Below, piece after piece: positions 26,826-35,430 of a DNA stretch of 64,000 nucleotides; the first letter of the stretch is position 1; the number at the start of each line of letters is the position of its first letter. The DNA lies in NCBI RefSeq assembly GCF_000760695.4, contig NZ_JHEG04000002.1, positions 186,001 to 250,000 on the forward strand. The letters are read 5' to 3'. The DNA is from Tolypothrix bouteillei VB521301 (lineage in GTDB: Bacteria > Cyanobacteriota > Cyanobacteriia > Cyanobacteriales > Nostocaceae). Both the position numbers and the translations under genes were made by a program. The notes under the pieces are model-generated. The model worked only from the letters and a program-made list of their open reading frames with translations, was not told the origin of the DNA and searched no databases.

Positions 26826-28185
26826 AGCCCCGTCCTTCAAGGACGGCTTTACATTATTTTATCTAGCAATATAGCAGATAAAATATGTTATAATCAGGAC
26901 ATGATAGTAAGAGAAGCCAAGCTAAAAAACGGAACCAAAGAGCAATACTTAGCCCTTGATGAGGCTATCAGAACAACGCAGTTTATTAGAAATAAAGCTG
27001 TACGGTTTTGGATGGACAATAAAGGAGTTAGTAAAGCTATTTTGTACAACTTATGCAAAGATTTGGCAGCAGAGTTTCCTTTCGCAAAGAAGTTAAACTC
27101 TGCTGCTAGACAAGCTAGTGCTGAACGGGCTTGGGCTGCTATCTCTACGTTTTATTCACGATGCAAAAAAGGTTCGGGGAAGAAAGGCTATCCAAAATTC
27201 AAAAAACATTGCCGCTCGGTAGAGTACAAAGTTTCGGGATGGAAGTTATCAAGTGATTGTAAATCAATCACCTTCACTGACGGCTTTGAGGCTGGAACTT
27301 TTTCTATATTTTGCAACAATGAAACTCAAGAAGACTTGCACAGATTAAAGATTAATCGGGTGCGAGTAATTAGAAAAGCAGACGGTTATTATGCTCAGTT
27401 TTGCTTTGATGCTGACCGCAAGGAAACAGGAAAATATACGGGTAACGTTGTTGGGTTAGATTTGGGGTTAAAGTTTTTCACCAAAGATCAACACGATAAT
27501 GCCGTGATATATCCACAATTCTTGCGTTCGTCAGAAAAGCGATTAAAGAAAGCCCAACGCCGTCTGAGTAAGAAATTCGTCAAGGGTGCTAAACCCCAAT
27601 CAAAAAACTATCACAGACAAAGGAAAAGACTGGGTAAAATCCATCTAAAAATTCAGAGGCAGCGTCAAGACTGGGCAATTAAGCAAGCTCGGTGCGTAGT
27701 CCACTCTAACGATGTGGTTGTCTATGAAGATTTAAAGATTGCCAATATGGTAAAAAATCATCAATTGGCTAAGTCCATTTCTGATGCTGGTTGGTATCAA
27801 TTCACTCAATGGCTAGACTATTATGGCAAGATTTGGGACAAAGCAGTTGTGGCGGTGTCACCTAACTACACATCACAAGATTGTTCTAATTGCGGTCATA
27901 GAGTGAAAAAATCTCTCAGTACCAGAACGCATTCCTGTCCTAAGTGCAAAATTGAACTATGCCGAGATACCAATGCGGCTCTGAACATTTTGCAAAAAGG
28001 AATGAAGATACTCGGTACTGAGTGGCAACTAAACGGTACTTCTGGGCAAGAAGAATCCGCCTCTTGCGAGGGAAAGCATGGGGAGAAGACCGCCTCTACT
28101 ATTGAAGGGAAACTCGATATAGCAAGTGGACTTCTGTGAACCATGAACTAGAATCACCGTGGCTTCAGCCCGGTGAGTATGTCAA
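26809..28185 (+). mobile_element. IS200/IS605-family element carrying only tnpB
   Basis: The left end has a subterminal hairpin at 26824-26850 (aaagcc ... gtcc/ggac ... ggcttt). The right end has a hairpin at 28154-28176 (tcaccg-t-ggc, ttca, gcc-cggtga) followed by gtatgtcaa. Exact boundaries are inferred from restoring the host reading frame, so they may shift by a few bases. No tnpA is present, so it depends on a transposase in trans. It is inserted in the sense orientation of the split gene. Confidence 0.75.
26901..28139 (+). CDS. tnpB: TnpB RNA-guided nuclease of IS200/IS605 type
   Basis: A 412-residue TnpB. All catalytic parts are present: RuvC-I Asp187 (GLDLGLKFF), RuvC-II Glu276 (VYEDLKI), a zinc ribbon with Cys328, Cys331, Cys346, Cys349 (CSNCGH ... 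CPKC), and RuvC-III Asp356 (RDTNAALNIL). N-terminal lysine/arginine-rich helices (~1-110) would bind the omega RNA. It therefore appears active. TnpB cuts DNA guided by an RNA made from the element's right end and helps retain the element. The ATG at 26901 is the first in the frame. Confidence 0.95.
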   Translation: MIVREAKLKNGTKEQYLALDEAIRTTQFIRNKAVRFWMDNKGVSKAILYNLCKDLAAEFPFAKKLNSAARQASAERAWAAISTFYSRCKKGSGKKGYPKFKKHCRSVEYKVSGWKLSSDCKSITFTDGFEAGTFSIFCNNETQEDLHRLKINRVRVIRKADGYYAQFCFDADRKETGKYTGNVVGLDLGLKFFTKDQHDNAVIYPQFLRSSEKRLKKAQRRLSKKFVKGAKPQSKNYHRQRKRLGKIHLKIQRQRQDWAIKQARCVVHSNDVVVYEDLKIANMVKNHQLAKSISDAGWYQFTQWLDYYGKIWDKAVVAVSPNYTSQDCSNCGHRVKKSLSTRTHSCPKCKIELCRDTNAALNILQKGMKILGTEWQLNGTSGQEESASCEGKHGEKTASTIEGKLDIASGLL

Positions 28186-28200
28186 CGGGAGGTCTCCAGG
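28060..28200 (+). ncRNA. Probable omega (reRNA) guide for TnpB
   Basis: In this family the guide RNA spans the 3' end of tnpB and the right end of the element, with the guide being the flanking DNA. Here the scaffold would include the hairpin at 28154-28176 and the guide would start near 28186 (cgggaggtctccagg). The 5' limit is a guess; no promoter is evident. The identification rests on position and the hairpin, not on a matched covariance model. Confidence 0.5.
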
Positions 28201-28556
28201 TTAGGACTGCTACCGATAAAGTAATTAACCCAAGTTGCTGTTGTGGACTAGAAACGTGGCGAGACTGGTTGAGGTTTGTGAAGAAAGGTCAATCGCCTTG
28301 GCTTGGACACGATCCAAGTCCGTGGGTCGAAAAGGTAGGAGGTTTGGTTCGCGTGTGGTCAGATAAGGGAGCGAAGGCATTTCACATAGACTTTGAGCAA
28401 TCCAAGTTTGAAGCGGAACTAAGCAAGGTGCAGCAAGACTTGAATGCACTCTTAGAACGGAGCGAGGACTGGGCTAGTAGAGAGGGGTGTTCAGAACCCA
28501 GCAAGTTATCCGGCAAGTTCGACGAATGTTTCAATATTTCACGTTGGCAGCGATAG
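28188..28556 (+). pseudogene. 3' part of the gene split by the TnpB element
   Basis: It encodes GGLQVRTATDKVINPSCCCG, LETWRDWLRFVKKGQSPWLG, HDPSPWVEKVGGLVRVWSDK, GAKAFHIDFEQSKFEAELSK and a helical tail ending at a stop at 28556. The GTG at 28173 that opens this frame lies inside the element's right end and is not a native start. Together with 26568-26810 it forms one host gene of unknown function. Confidence 0.75.
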
Positions 28557-28721
28557 CGAACGAGCAGGTGATAACCTCTTAACTGTACCTTCGCTCCGTA
28601 CCAAAAGGTTGCATCCGTCCGCCAGGGCTTCTAAATCTTCCCGGCTGGGTCTGACAGCTGTATCTATGACCACGTGTTCAAAGTTGCGGCTGTGTATACT
28701 CGCTTGCAATAAATCCACCAC
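28539..28721 (-). pseudogene. ParA-family ATPase fragment
   Basis: The minus strand encodes HVVIDTAVRPSREDLEALAD followed by GCNLLV, the Walker B and following helix of ParA/MinD-type partition ATPases (VVIDTAARPSREDLEALADGCDLLV is the usual form). Walker A and the C-terminal half are absent. It points to plasmid or integrative-element ancestry of this island. The remaining bases to 28874 hold no gene. Confidence 0.65.
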
Positions 28722-28889
28722 TTTAATGGGTTAAGGTTAGATTGCTTGTATGTTGGTTCTTGCTGAGTCATCACTTACATCTTAATGATACTGCACTTTT
28801 GGGGATGGCGAAAGTGTTATGCACCATGAAGGGCGGATAGCAAACATTGGCTTCATAATATTATGTAGTATTTCATGGAGAAAAAGACC

Positions 28890-29141
28890 ATGCAAAGTAG
28901 AAAATTACGCTCTAATGTGGGTAAAGATGGAATCTTGCATCTTGATATCCCGATTGGTGTAACAGACAAAGAAATAGAAGTTATGGTGATTTATCAGCCA
29001 GTAGAACTATCAACACAGGCAGAAACACCAGAAGAGTTGGGATGGCCTGTTGGTTTTTTTGAGCAGACGGCAGGTTCGTTACAGGATGACCCAATAGTAA
29101 GATATCCTCAAGGCGAATATGAACAACGGGAGTCACTCTAA
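28890..29141 (+). CDS. Antitoxin of a type II toxin-antitoxin pair
   Basis: An 83-residue protein (MQSRKLRSNVGKDGILHLDI ...). The N-terminal 50 residues suggest a swapped-hairpin or short DNA-binding fold, and the acidic C-terminus would wrap the toxin. I place the start at the ATG at 28890, 9 bases after ggag, instead of the ATG at 28875, which overlaps that ribosome site. Its stop directly adjoins the toxin start, the usual antitoxin-toxin operon order. Confidence 0.75.
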   Translation: MQSRKLRSNVGKDGILHLDIPIGVTDKEIEVMVIYQPVELSTQAETPEELGWPVGFFEQTAGSLQDDPIVRYPQGEYEQRESL

Positions 29142-29552
29142 GTGATTTATCTGTTAGATACGAATGCTTGCATTGTTTATCTAAATCGCCCTATGTCTGG
29201 TGTACGGCAAAGATTACAATCGGTATCACCACAGGATGTGGCAGTGTGTTCAGTTGTGAAAGCTGAACTATTTTATGGTGCGATGAGAAGTAACAATCCC
29301 GTACTTACACTTGCTAAACAAGAAGCTTTTTTAAATAATTTTGTCTCCTTGCCTTTTGATGATTTAGCCGCAACAATCTTCAGTAGAATTCGTGCGGAAC
29401 TGACCAGCTTGGGGACTCCCATTGGTCCGTATGATTTGCAAATTGCTGCTATTGCCTTAGGGCATCAATTAACCCTGGTAACACATAATACTCGAGAGTT
29501 TGTCCGAGTGAAAGGGTTACAGATTGAAGATTGGGAAGAAGAGAGTCAATAG
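29142..29552 (+). CDS. vapC: PIN-domain ribonuclease toxin, VapC family
   Basis: A 136-residue PIN nuclease. The acidic site is complete: Asp6 (LLDTNAC), Glu42 (KAELFYGA), Asp98 (GPYDLQIAA), with Asn116 in THNTREF. VapC toxins cleave specific tRNAs or rRNA when freed from the antitoxin. The start is a GTG at 29142, immediately after the antitoxin TAA, so translation is coupled. Confidence 0.92.
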   Translation: MIYLLDTNACIVYLNRPMSGVRQRLQSVSPQDVAVCSVVKAELFYGAMRSNNPVLTLAKQEAFLNNFVSLPFDDLAATIFSRIRAELTSLGTPIGPYDLQIAAIALGHQLTLVTHNTREFVRVKGLQIEDWEEESQ

Positions 29553-30154
29553 CAGTTACCCGCGAGTGACAGTATTTTTTGGCGTGAGTTGCTACGACAT
29601 TTCCAGTCTAGGGTTTTGGGATAGCAATACCAGTGTCTGTGGCTATCGCCACTTCTAGACGTTGAGCCGAGATCCGACCAAAAACCGACAAGATGGGCTA
29701 AAAAGTCTTATCCTGTCTGGGTTGAAAAATTTGCTACATTGAATTCAAAAAGCTGTTATTTACAACGCAAAATCAAGCCTTTTGAGGCCATATTGCAGGA
29801 AATTACAAACATCTCGGCTCGATACCGAGTGGGTTCGTTCCGCATGGAGCAAAAGTGCCAGCTTGGGAGTGCTCGAGGCTGGGGTTTTTCCATCGATAGA
29901 TTCCTGACAAGCGATCGCCTTTGGCGCAAGCTGTACCCAGCTTATCGCGTGGAGCACAAGCTGAAAGAGCGCTCATCGCCAATCCATGCCGAAAGCCCAA
30001 TTGTGAGAGTGCATAAACAGACTTGGCTGAAACCTATAGAATATTAAAATCGTAAGAGCACCACTTTTTTACCTGATGCTCCACATATATTTTTCGCCAT
30101 GCCTGTTGAGGAAATTAATATTTATTAAATTACCCCTAACAAAAAACTTTTACT
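29553..30154. other. Gene-poor region with repeats
   Basis: A 102-codon open frame (29739-30047) exists but lacks family resemblance and a good ribosome site, so I do not call it. The 21-bp word at 29873-29893 repeats that at 25271-25291, and gagcgctcatcgcc near 29968 recurs near 33898. It probably consists of decayed mobile DNA plus the promoter of the next gene. Confidence 0.5.
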
Positions 30155-30637
30155 ATGAGAAAACTGTCTCTGATTCTCTCCTTAGCTATCCTAGCTTTTG
30201 ACAGTGTAGTTGTTAACAGCCAAGAAACCTCCTCACCCAATACTTACACTCAATCTGTCACTCGTGAAGTTTTAGCTGATGGCTATCCGACTCAAGATAA
30301 AAAGCAAATTCTTGAGCTTGTACGCTATACAATTGCGCCCAGAACAAAACTCCCTACTCATACTCATCCAGGAATGCAGATTGAACGAGTAGAGGCGGGA
30401 ACTTTAACTTATACTGTAGTTCAAGGAGAAGCTAGAGTAACGAAAGCTAACGGCACAAAATTGCTTCTTCAAAAAGGGAAAACGATACAGCTAACAGTAG
30501 GAGATTCTTTGGTTGAACCTGCCGGAATGGTTCATTATGGAGAAAATCAAACAAACAAATCAGTGATTCTGTTGTCTGCTTCTCTATTTAATGCCAATCA
30601 ACCAAAAGCTATTTTAAGCAATCCTGAAAACAGATGA
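30155..30637 (+). CDS. Secreted or periplasmic cupin
   Basis: A 160-residue protein with an N-terminal signal peptide (MRKLSLILSLAILAFDSVVV), then a single cupin barrel: HTHPGMQIERVEAGTLTYTV supplies metal-binding His and Glu, and EPAGMVHYGEN the second motif. Its substrate is unknown; exported cupins of this type may act as metal-dependent enzymes or small-molecule binders. It is unrelated in sequence to the cupin at 4744. Confidence 0.82.
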   Translation: MRKLSLILSLAILAFDSVVVNSQETSSPNTYTQSVTREVLADGYPTQDKKQILELVRYTIAPRTKLPTHTHPGMQIERVEAGTLTYTVVQGEARVTKANGTKLLLQKGKTIQLTVGDSLVEPAGMVHYGENQTNKSVILLSASLFNANQPKAILSNPENR

Positions 30638-30751
30638 ATTTTAACTTATGTACTTCAAGGTGCTATCAAAGTTTATTTTCTCTGAAAATTCCGGCTGCAT
30701 CAGCTAGAATCATTGATACAGGTCATCTCACAGAACCCTGGAGTTGGGCAA

Positions 30752-31783
30752 ATGAAACACGCACGTCTAATTATGAATCCAGTGTCTGGAACTGATGAGC
30801 CTAATCCCCTGAAATTACCAGATATGCTGGCAGCACTAGAAGCAGAAGGTATTCGGGCGGATCTAGCATTTACCAAACCCGATGAATCTCCGGCGGTCAT
30901 TGCCCAACGAGTTGTTGAAGAAGGTTACTATGATATGGTCATCGTAGGGGGCGGTGATGGTACGGTCAGCGAAGTCGCAAAAGGATTGCTTCATGCCCCA
31001 ATTCCACTGGGAATTTTACCTATAGGTACTTATAATAATATTGCTCGAACCCTGAATTTACCAATGGATTTTCTCCAAGCCTGTCAAGTTTTGGGTCGGG
31101 GACAAATTAAGAGCATTGATGTTGGACAAGCTAATGACGAGCACTTCTTTTTAGAAGCCGCTGGGGTAGGGCTTGATGCAACTCTATTTCCGATTGGCGA
31201 AGAAATCAAGGGTGGAAGATGGGGACGAATGCTTCAAGCTTTTCGCTTAGCCATGGGTTATCAACCGCAAGCTATGAACATTGAGTTAGATCGTCCCATT
31301 GGTCAAGCCAGAACTCATCCAGCGCCAACCCCAAGATTTTTAAGACGAAAAATAGCAAGTCGCAACGAATTTCAAATTAAAGCTTTGTTAGTTGTAATTG
31401 CAAATACACCTTATTATGGTGCTGCATTTATGGTTGCACCAAATGCGATCGTAGATGATGGTTTGCTCACAGTCACAATTTACCGTCAATTTAGCAAGTG
31501 GGAATTGGTTCGTCATTTTTGGTCGATCAGTCGCGGACAGTATCACTACAACCCCAAAATTGAGACTTACCAAGTTGCATCGGTTCGTGTCTCCTCAAAT
31601 TCCAAATTACCCGTTCATCTTGATGGGCATCAAATTGGTGAAGTTCCGGTAAGGTTGAAAGTACTCAAGCAAGCATTGAAAGTCTTTCTTCCAGATGATG
31701 ACACGCCAACCTATCAATCTGAAGATGATGCCAATCCACCTGTTGCGCTTCCAGTGGAGTCACAAAAACAAGTGGATGAGTAG
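30752..31783 (+). CDS. Diacylglycerol/lipid kinase family protein (YegS/DgkB-like)
   Basis: A ~343-residue lipid kinase: MKHARLIMNPVSGT at the start, the nucleotide-binding VIVGGGDGTVSEVAKGL, LGILPIGTYNNIARTLNLP, and the C-terminal beta-sandwich ending HLDGHQIGEVPVRLKV. It phosphorylates diacylglycerol or a related lipid with ATP. The in-frame ATG at 30713 would add MIQVISQNPGVGQ, so I prefer 30752, where family members begin. A strong terminator follows. Confidence 0.9.
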   Translation: MKHARLIMNPVSGTDEPNPLKLPDMLAALEAEGIRADLAFTKPDESPAVIAQRVVEEGYYDMVIVGGGDGTVSEVAKGLLHAPIPLGILPIGTYNNIARTLNLPMDFLQACQVLGRGQIKSIDVGQANDEHFFLEAAGVGLDATLFPIGEEIKGGRWGRMLQAFRLAMGYQPQAMNIELDRPIGQARTHPAPTPRFLRRKIASRNEFQIKALLVVIANTPYYGAAFMVAPNAIVDDGLLTVTIYRQFSKWELVRHFWSISRGQYHYNPKIETYQVASVRVSSNSKLPVHLDGHQIGEVPVRLKVLKQALKVFLPDDDTPTYQSEDDANPPVALPVESQKQVDE

Positions 31784-31807
31784 ATTTTAGATTTCTTCTA
31801 GAAAAAC

Positions 31808-31839
31808 AGAAGGGTGGAATTTCATTTTCCCACCCTTCT
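31808..31839. terminator. Bidirectional terminator between convergent genes
   Basis: agaagggtgg (31808-31817) pairs perfectly with ccacccttct (31830-31839), loop 12 bases, with AT-rich flanks on both sides. It separates the lipid kinase gene from the convergent peroxidase gene. Confidence 0.85.
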
Positions 31840-31885
31840 ATTATTAATTATTGCTCGCGATCGCTCGCTGGCTGCTGGTTACCGA

Positions 31886-33529
31886 TCAAACCATCACTCC
31901 TGCAAACTTTAGAAGATCGGCGATCTGGCGAATTTCTTTACCATTTGGTAGTTTGACACCTTGGGATGGGTCCCAATCTTGACTCAGAAAAGAGTTATTA
32001 TCGTTTCTCATCAGACCAATGAAGGTTTCCGCGACAATGCGGCTACCAACTTCACCTAAAGAGTCGCCATTGGCACGAATTTCAGACTCTTTGAGAATGT
32101 AATACCATGCTGGAGTCTTTTCTAAGAAAGGTGCGAGGGCTTGATTCATTTGTGGTGAATTCCGGCGTTGAAGTTCTTCAGATGTCAATCTTTTCACACC
32201 CAATTTATCAGCTAGACTTTGCCCGGTAGGAATACTGAGGAAGTATCCGCGCAGTAAGTTCCGCTTGGCAAGATGTTTGAGAAGGTCATTGATCGCTTGA
32301 GTCTTAGCTGGATCGATTTCATTTTGCATATCTGACAAAAACTTTGTCAAACGCGTATCAATTCTGCGTGCTGAATTTCTACCTCTTATAGAAGCCCTAC
32401 CTTTGTCAGCAAAGCGGTTCCATTCAATAATCCAGTTAAAGGGTAGAGTAGGATTACCTCCCAAACCTCCTTTTCCTGTAAACAGGAAGAGCAAATCAAA
32501 TGTTGAATTAGCAACTCGTGATGGAGTGTCTCTGTCTGTAAAATTACGATTGTGGTCATACGCACCACGTATCAAACTATGACCAAATCGATAAGCTGCG
32601 ACAGAGAATTCAAGGGGCATAAAGAGTTCTCCATTGCGTAGCTTGTAGAATTTCAGTCCACCCGTGAGGATGCTGTCTACTGTCCCCTTGACTGTGAGTG
32701 TTTTGAGAAAATCATTAATGACAAGCCATTGGTAATGCCAGCGAACTAACTGCTGCGCTCGGTTAAAAAGAGTTCGATTATCTTTAGCATTTTCAGGTTC
32801 GTTAGCTCGTACCCAATCTACAACTGCATTGTGGAACCGTAGAAAGGCAACATGGAACTGTGCCACAATCAGATTCTCATCGTTGCGACTGTCACCAATG
32901 ATAGCTCTCTTGTTCTCATCGCGTGGCAGATCGCGCATCAAATCGCCTTCTGGCGGAATTTTAACTCCAGGTATACTTGGATCGTCAGTTGCTTGACCCA
33001 CTTTGAGTTTGACTGGGTCCTTTTCTTGATAAAAATTCTTTGCTTCTGTTGGCTTTTGAGAAGGATCTAGGGTTGGTCCATCACCATAAACACTGTCAAG
33101 ATCGAATGTCGGTCGGCGCAAATTTTTGAGTTTTTCAATAACAGTACTGGGTGGTAAAGGTTTGAAATCCTCGTTGGTAATGTCAGTTTTTAGATCTTGG
33201 GCCGTGCGGTCTGTGTTGGCAGTGATGTCATGGTCAATAAATTGTCCCCAGTAGGTAAAGACTGGAGGTATGGTTGAGCTAATTGGTGCTTGTGGTGGTA
33301 GCGGAGCGCTGAAGTCTGTACTGTCAATCATTGCATCGCCCAACGCTTTGAGCTTTGCAATTGTATCTTTGGTATTTGTAGCTGGCAGTAGGCTGTTTGG
33401 ATCTTTAGCAAGTTCTGGAAAAAGGTAATCAAAATCGGTTTCTACGTCGATCGCCCGCGTCCCAGTTCCTTCAACTTCTTTTTCCTTAATATAACCACCG
33501 TGACTAAATTGAAATGGAATGCTTTGCAT
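31886..33529 (-). CDS. Animal-type haem peroxidase (peroxidase-cyclooxygenase superfamily)
   Basis: A 547-residue haem peroxidase. The distal site is FTYWGQFIDHDIT (catalytic His), followed by the DSRNDENLIVAQFHVAFLRF region, and the proximal haem ligand is His in AYRFGHSLIRGAYDHNR. No signal peptide is seen. Bacterial members oxidise halides, phenols or lipids and are considered precursors of the mammalian peroxidases. The ATG at 33529 has tctcct on the plus strand (aggaga) just upstream, a good ribosome site. Confidence 0.92.
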   Translation of the reverse strand: MQSIPFQFSHGGYIKEKEVEGTGTRAIDVETDFDYLFPELAKDPNSLLPATNTKDTIAKLKALGDAMIDSTDFSAPLPPQAPISSTIPPVFTYWGQFIDHDITANTDRTAQDLKTDITNEDFKPLPPSTVIEKLKNLRRPTFDLDSVYGDGPTLDPSQKPTEAKNFYQEKDPVKLKVGQATDDPSIPGVKIPPEGDLMRDLPRDENKRAIIGDSRNDENLIVAQFHVAFLRFHNAVVDWVRANEPENAKDNRTLFNRAQQLVRWHYQWLVINDFLKTLTVKGTVDSILTGGLKFYKLRNGELFMPLEFSVAAYRFGHSLIRGAYDHNRNFTDRDTPSRVANSTFDLLFLFTGKGGLGGNPTLPFNWIIEWNRFADKGRASIRGRNSARRIDTRLTKFLSDMQNEIDPAKTQAINDLLKHLAKRNLLRGYFLSIPTGQSLADKLGVKRLTSEELQRRNSPQMNQALAPFLEKTPAWYYILKESEIRANGDSLGEVGSRIVAETFIGLMRNDNNSFLSQDWDPSQGVKLPNGKEIRQIADLLKFAGVMV

Positions 33530-34013
33530 TATCTTCTCCTCGTTTATGTTTTCTTCTTTAGATGGTTTTGCAGATCGAAGTCGTTAATATTGTTTGAGAT
33601 TCCCAAACACCCTTGTTTTTGTATAGTTGTCAGTGAAATCAACTTATGCGCTGTTAGCACTCACACTTGGTTGACTGCCTTTTTCTAAGGTGTCAGACAA
33701 AACCCTTTTCTGGTATCACCTTCAAGGGTACTTTTAACAATCTGTAATTTTGGTGAGTGCTTGGCGATCGCCCCTGTACAAAAGGTAATGATGATACAGT
33801 TTGATTGAATCCGAAAAAAAGCTCTGTAAAATTTAATATTTGGCGGGTACGGAAGTTAGAGTTTAGGAAATGAGGAAGATTTTTATCCTTAAGTGGGAGC
33901 GCTCATCGCCTGTGAAGGACTGACTTTGGGATTCTACAATCTAATGTTTTGGCTCTTGTATTATATGACTTTTTTGTCCTCGGTCAGTCCTAGCACAAGT
34001 TGCTTTTTTAATA
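33530..34013. other. Intergenic region without a recognised gene
   Basis: It holds the presumptive promoter of the peroxidase gene at its left end. I see no ORF of family quality. The word gagcgctcatcgcc near 33898 also occurs near 29968. Confidence 0.5.
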
Positions 34014-35360
34014 CTATTTCTTAGCAATACGCAATATTGCCGCTACACTGCGCTCCACATCAGCATCAGTGGTTGCCCAGGATGATACGCTAATTCGCAT
34101 GGCTGTGTGTCCCTGCCAAACAGTACTCCCACACCAACAAGTACCATCTGCTTGAATCTCTGCAATGGCACGAAGAGTCGTTTCTGCATCTCCAAAAGAT
34201 ACCAAAACTTGATTCAAAACTACATCATTAAGAATTTGATATCCAGCTGCTTGAATTTCTCTTGCAAAATGTCTCGCATGATGGCAAGTCCGTTCAACAA
34301 GATCGGCAACTCCAGAACGACCGAGCGATCGCAGTGCTGCCCAAACTTCAACTCCACGGGCGCGTCTGGAAAATTCTGGTGTGTAGTCAGAGGGATTGCG
34401 GCGATCGCTTACAGTTGGTAAATACGAAGCACTAACCGCCATTGCGGCTCTTAACATATCTGCATTGCGAACAAATGCCACCCCGCTATCATAAGGAACA
34501 TTCAACCACTTGTGAGCATCGGTTGCCCAAGAGTCTGCTTGTTCCACACCAGCTGTCAGATGAGCTAGAGAGGGAGATGCAGCTGCCCAAAGCCCAAACG
34601 CACCATCAACGTGTACCCACACTCCCGATTTGCGGGTACGTTCGCAAATCTCCCCTACGGGATCGCATGCACCCGTGTTGACGTTTCCAACTTGGGTACA
34701 AACGATCGCGGGACTCGTGACGGATGGGATTGCTTCCGGACGCATCCGCCCTTGAGAGTCTGCGGGTACCTTGACCACTCGATTGCGACCCAATCCCAAC
34801 AATCCCAATGCTTTGAGCAAACTCGGATGCACTTCTTCGCCAACGACAACTGTAATGGGTGGTGCGCCAAACAACCCATCCGCTTCTACATTCCAACCTA
34901 CCTGTTCGAGGACAGCGTGACGAGCAGCAGCGAGCGCTGTAAAGTTGGCAACAGTTGCTCCCGTAACGAATGCTCCACCACACTCAGGAGGTAAGTGTAA
35001 TAAATCCAGAAGCCAGTATAGAGCAACCTGTTCCAAAAAGGCAGTTGCAGGTGTAATGTGAGCTAGCCCGGAATTTTGGTCCCAAGCTCCGGCTAACCAG
35101 TTGGCTGCTAGCGTTACGGGGAAAGAACCTCCTGTCACAAAGCCAAAAAAACGAGAACCCGCCATTGCCATCGTTCCAGGGGAACCAAGTTCATCAAGTA
35201 ACTGTAAAATGAGTTCTGGATCGGCAGAATCTTCAGGTAGTGGCTCATCAAACTGAATCAGCTTAGCGATCGCGTCTGCTGATGGAGCAACTTTACGGTT
35301 TTCTAAGGATTCAAGATAACGAATTGCAAGGTTAGAAGTTGTTTCCAAAAGTTTCCGCAT
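34014..35360 (-). CDS. PLP-dependent group II decarboxylase (aromatic amino acid/Glu type)
   Basis: A 448-residue fold-type I decarboxylase. The PLP Schiff-base lysine is in TDAHKWLNVPYDSG, with the upstream VHVDGAFGLWAA aspartate binding the pyridine nitrogen and GAFVTGATVANFTALAAAR binding phosphate. This sequence resembles bacterial pyridoxal-dependent amino-acid decarboxylases, for which the substrate (aromatic amino acid, glutamate, aspartate or diaminobutyrate) cannot be fixed by eye. The next gene on the same strand is 70 bp upstream, so an operon with the FAD monooxygenase is plausible. Confidence 0.9.
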   Translation of the reverse strand: MRKLLETTSNLAIRYLESLENRKVAPSADAIAKLIQFDEPLPEDSADPELILQLLDELGSPGTMAMAGSRFFGFVTGGSFPVTLAANWLAGAWDQNSGLAHITPATAFLEQVALYWLLDLLHLPPECGGAFVTGATVANFTALAAARHAVLEQVGWNVEADGLFGAPPITVVVGEEVHPSLLKALGLLGLGRNRVVKVPADSQGRMRPEAIPSVTSPAIVCTQVGNVNTGACDPVGEICERTRKSGVWVHVDGAFGLWAAASPSLAHLTAGVEQADSWATDAHKWLNVPYDSGVAFVRNADMLRAAMAVSASYLPTVSDRRNPSDYTPEFSRRARGVEVWAALRSLGRSGVADLVERTCHHARHFAREIQAAGYQILNDVVLNQVLVSFGDAETTLRAIAEIQADGTCWCGSTVWQGHTAMRISVSSWATTDADVERSVAAILRIAKK

Positions 35361-35430
35361 TGTTGAAGTTTATATTAAAGTGGCAAAATTATTCTTACCG
35401 AGCGCGGACATAAATTTCGATGTCATTCCC

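Noticed and set aside
28173..28556. A stand-alone 127-residue gene starting at the GTG at 28173
   Set aside because: The start lies inside the right end of the TnpB element and the sequence continues the interrupted 26568 frame.
29739..30047. 102-codon ORF in the island
   Set aside because: No family resemblance, no ribosome site, and overlapping frames of similar length on the other strand.
34606..34994. 125- and 127-codon frames overlapping the PLP decarboxylase gene
   Set aside because: Both are shadow frames of the strongly supported decarboxylase, with Cys/Arg/Ser-rich random-looking translations.
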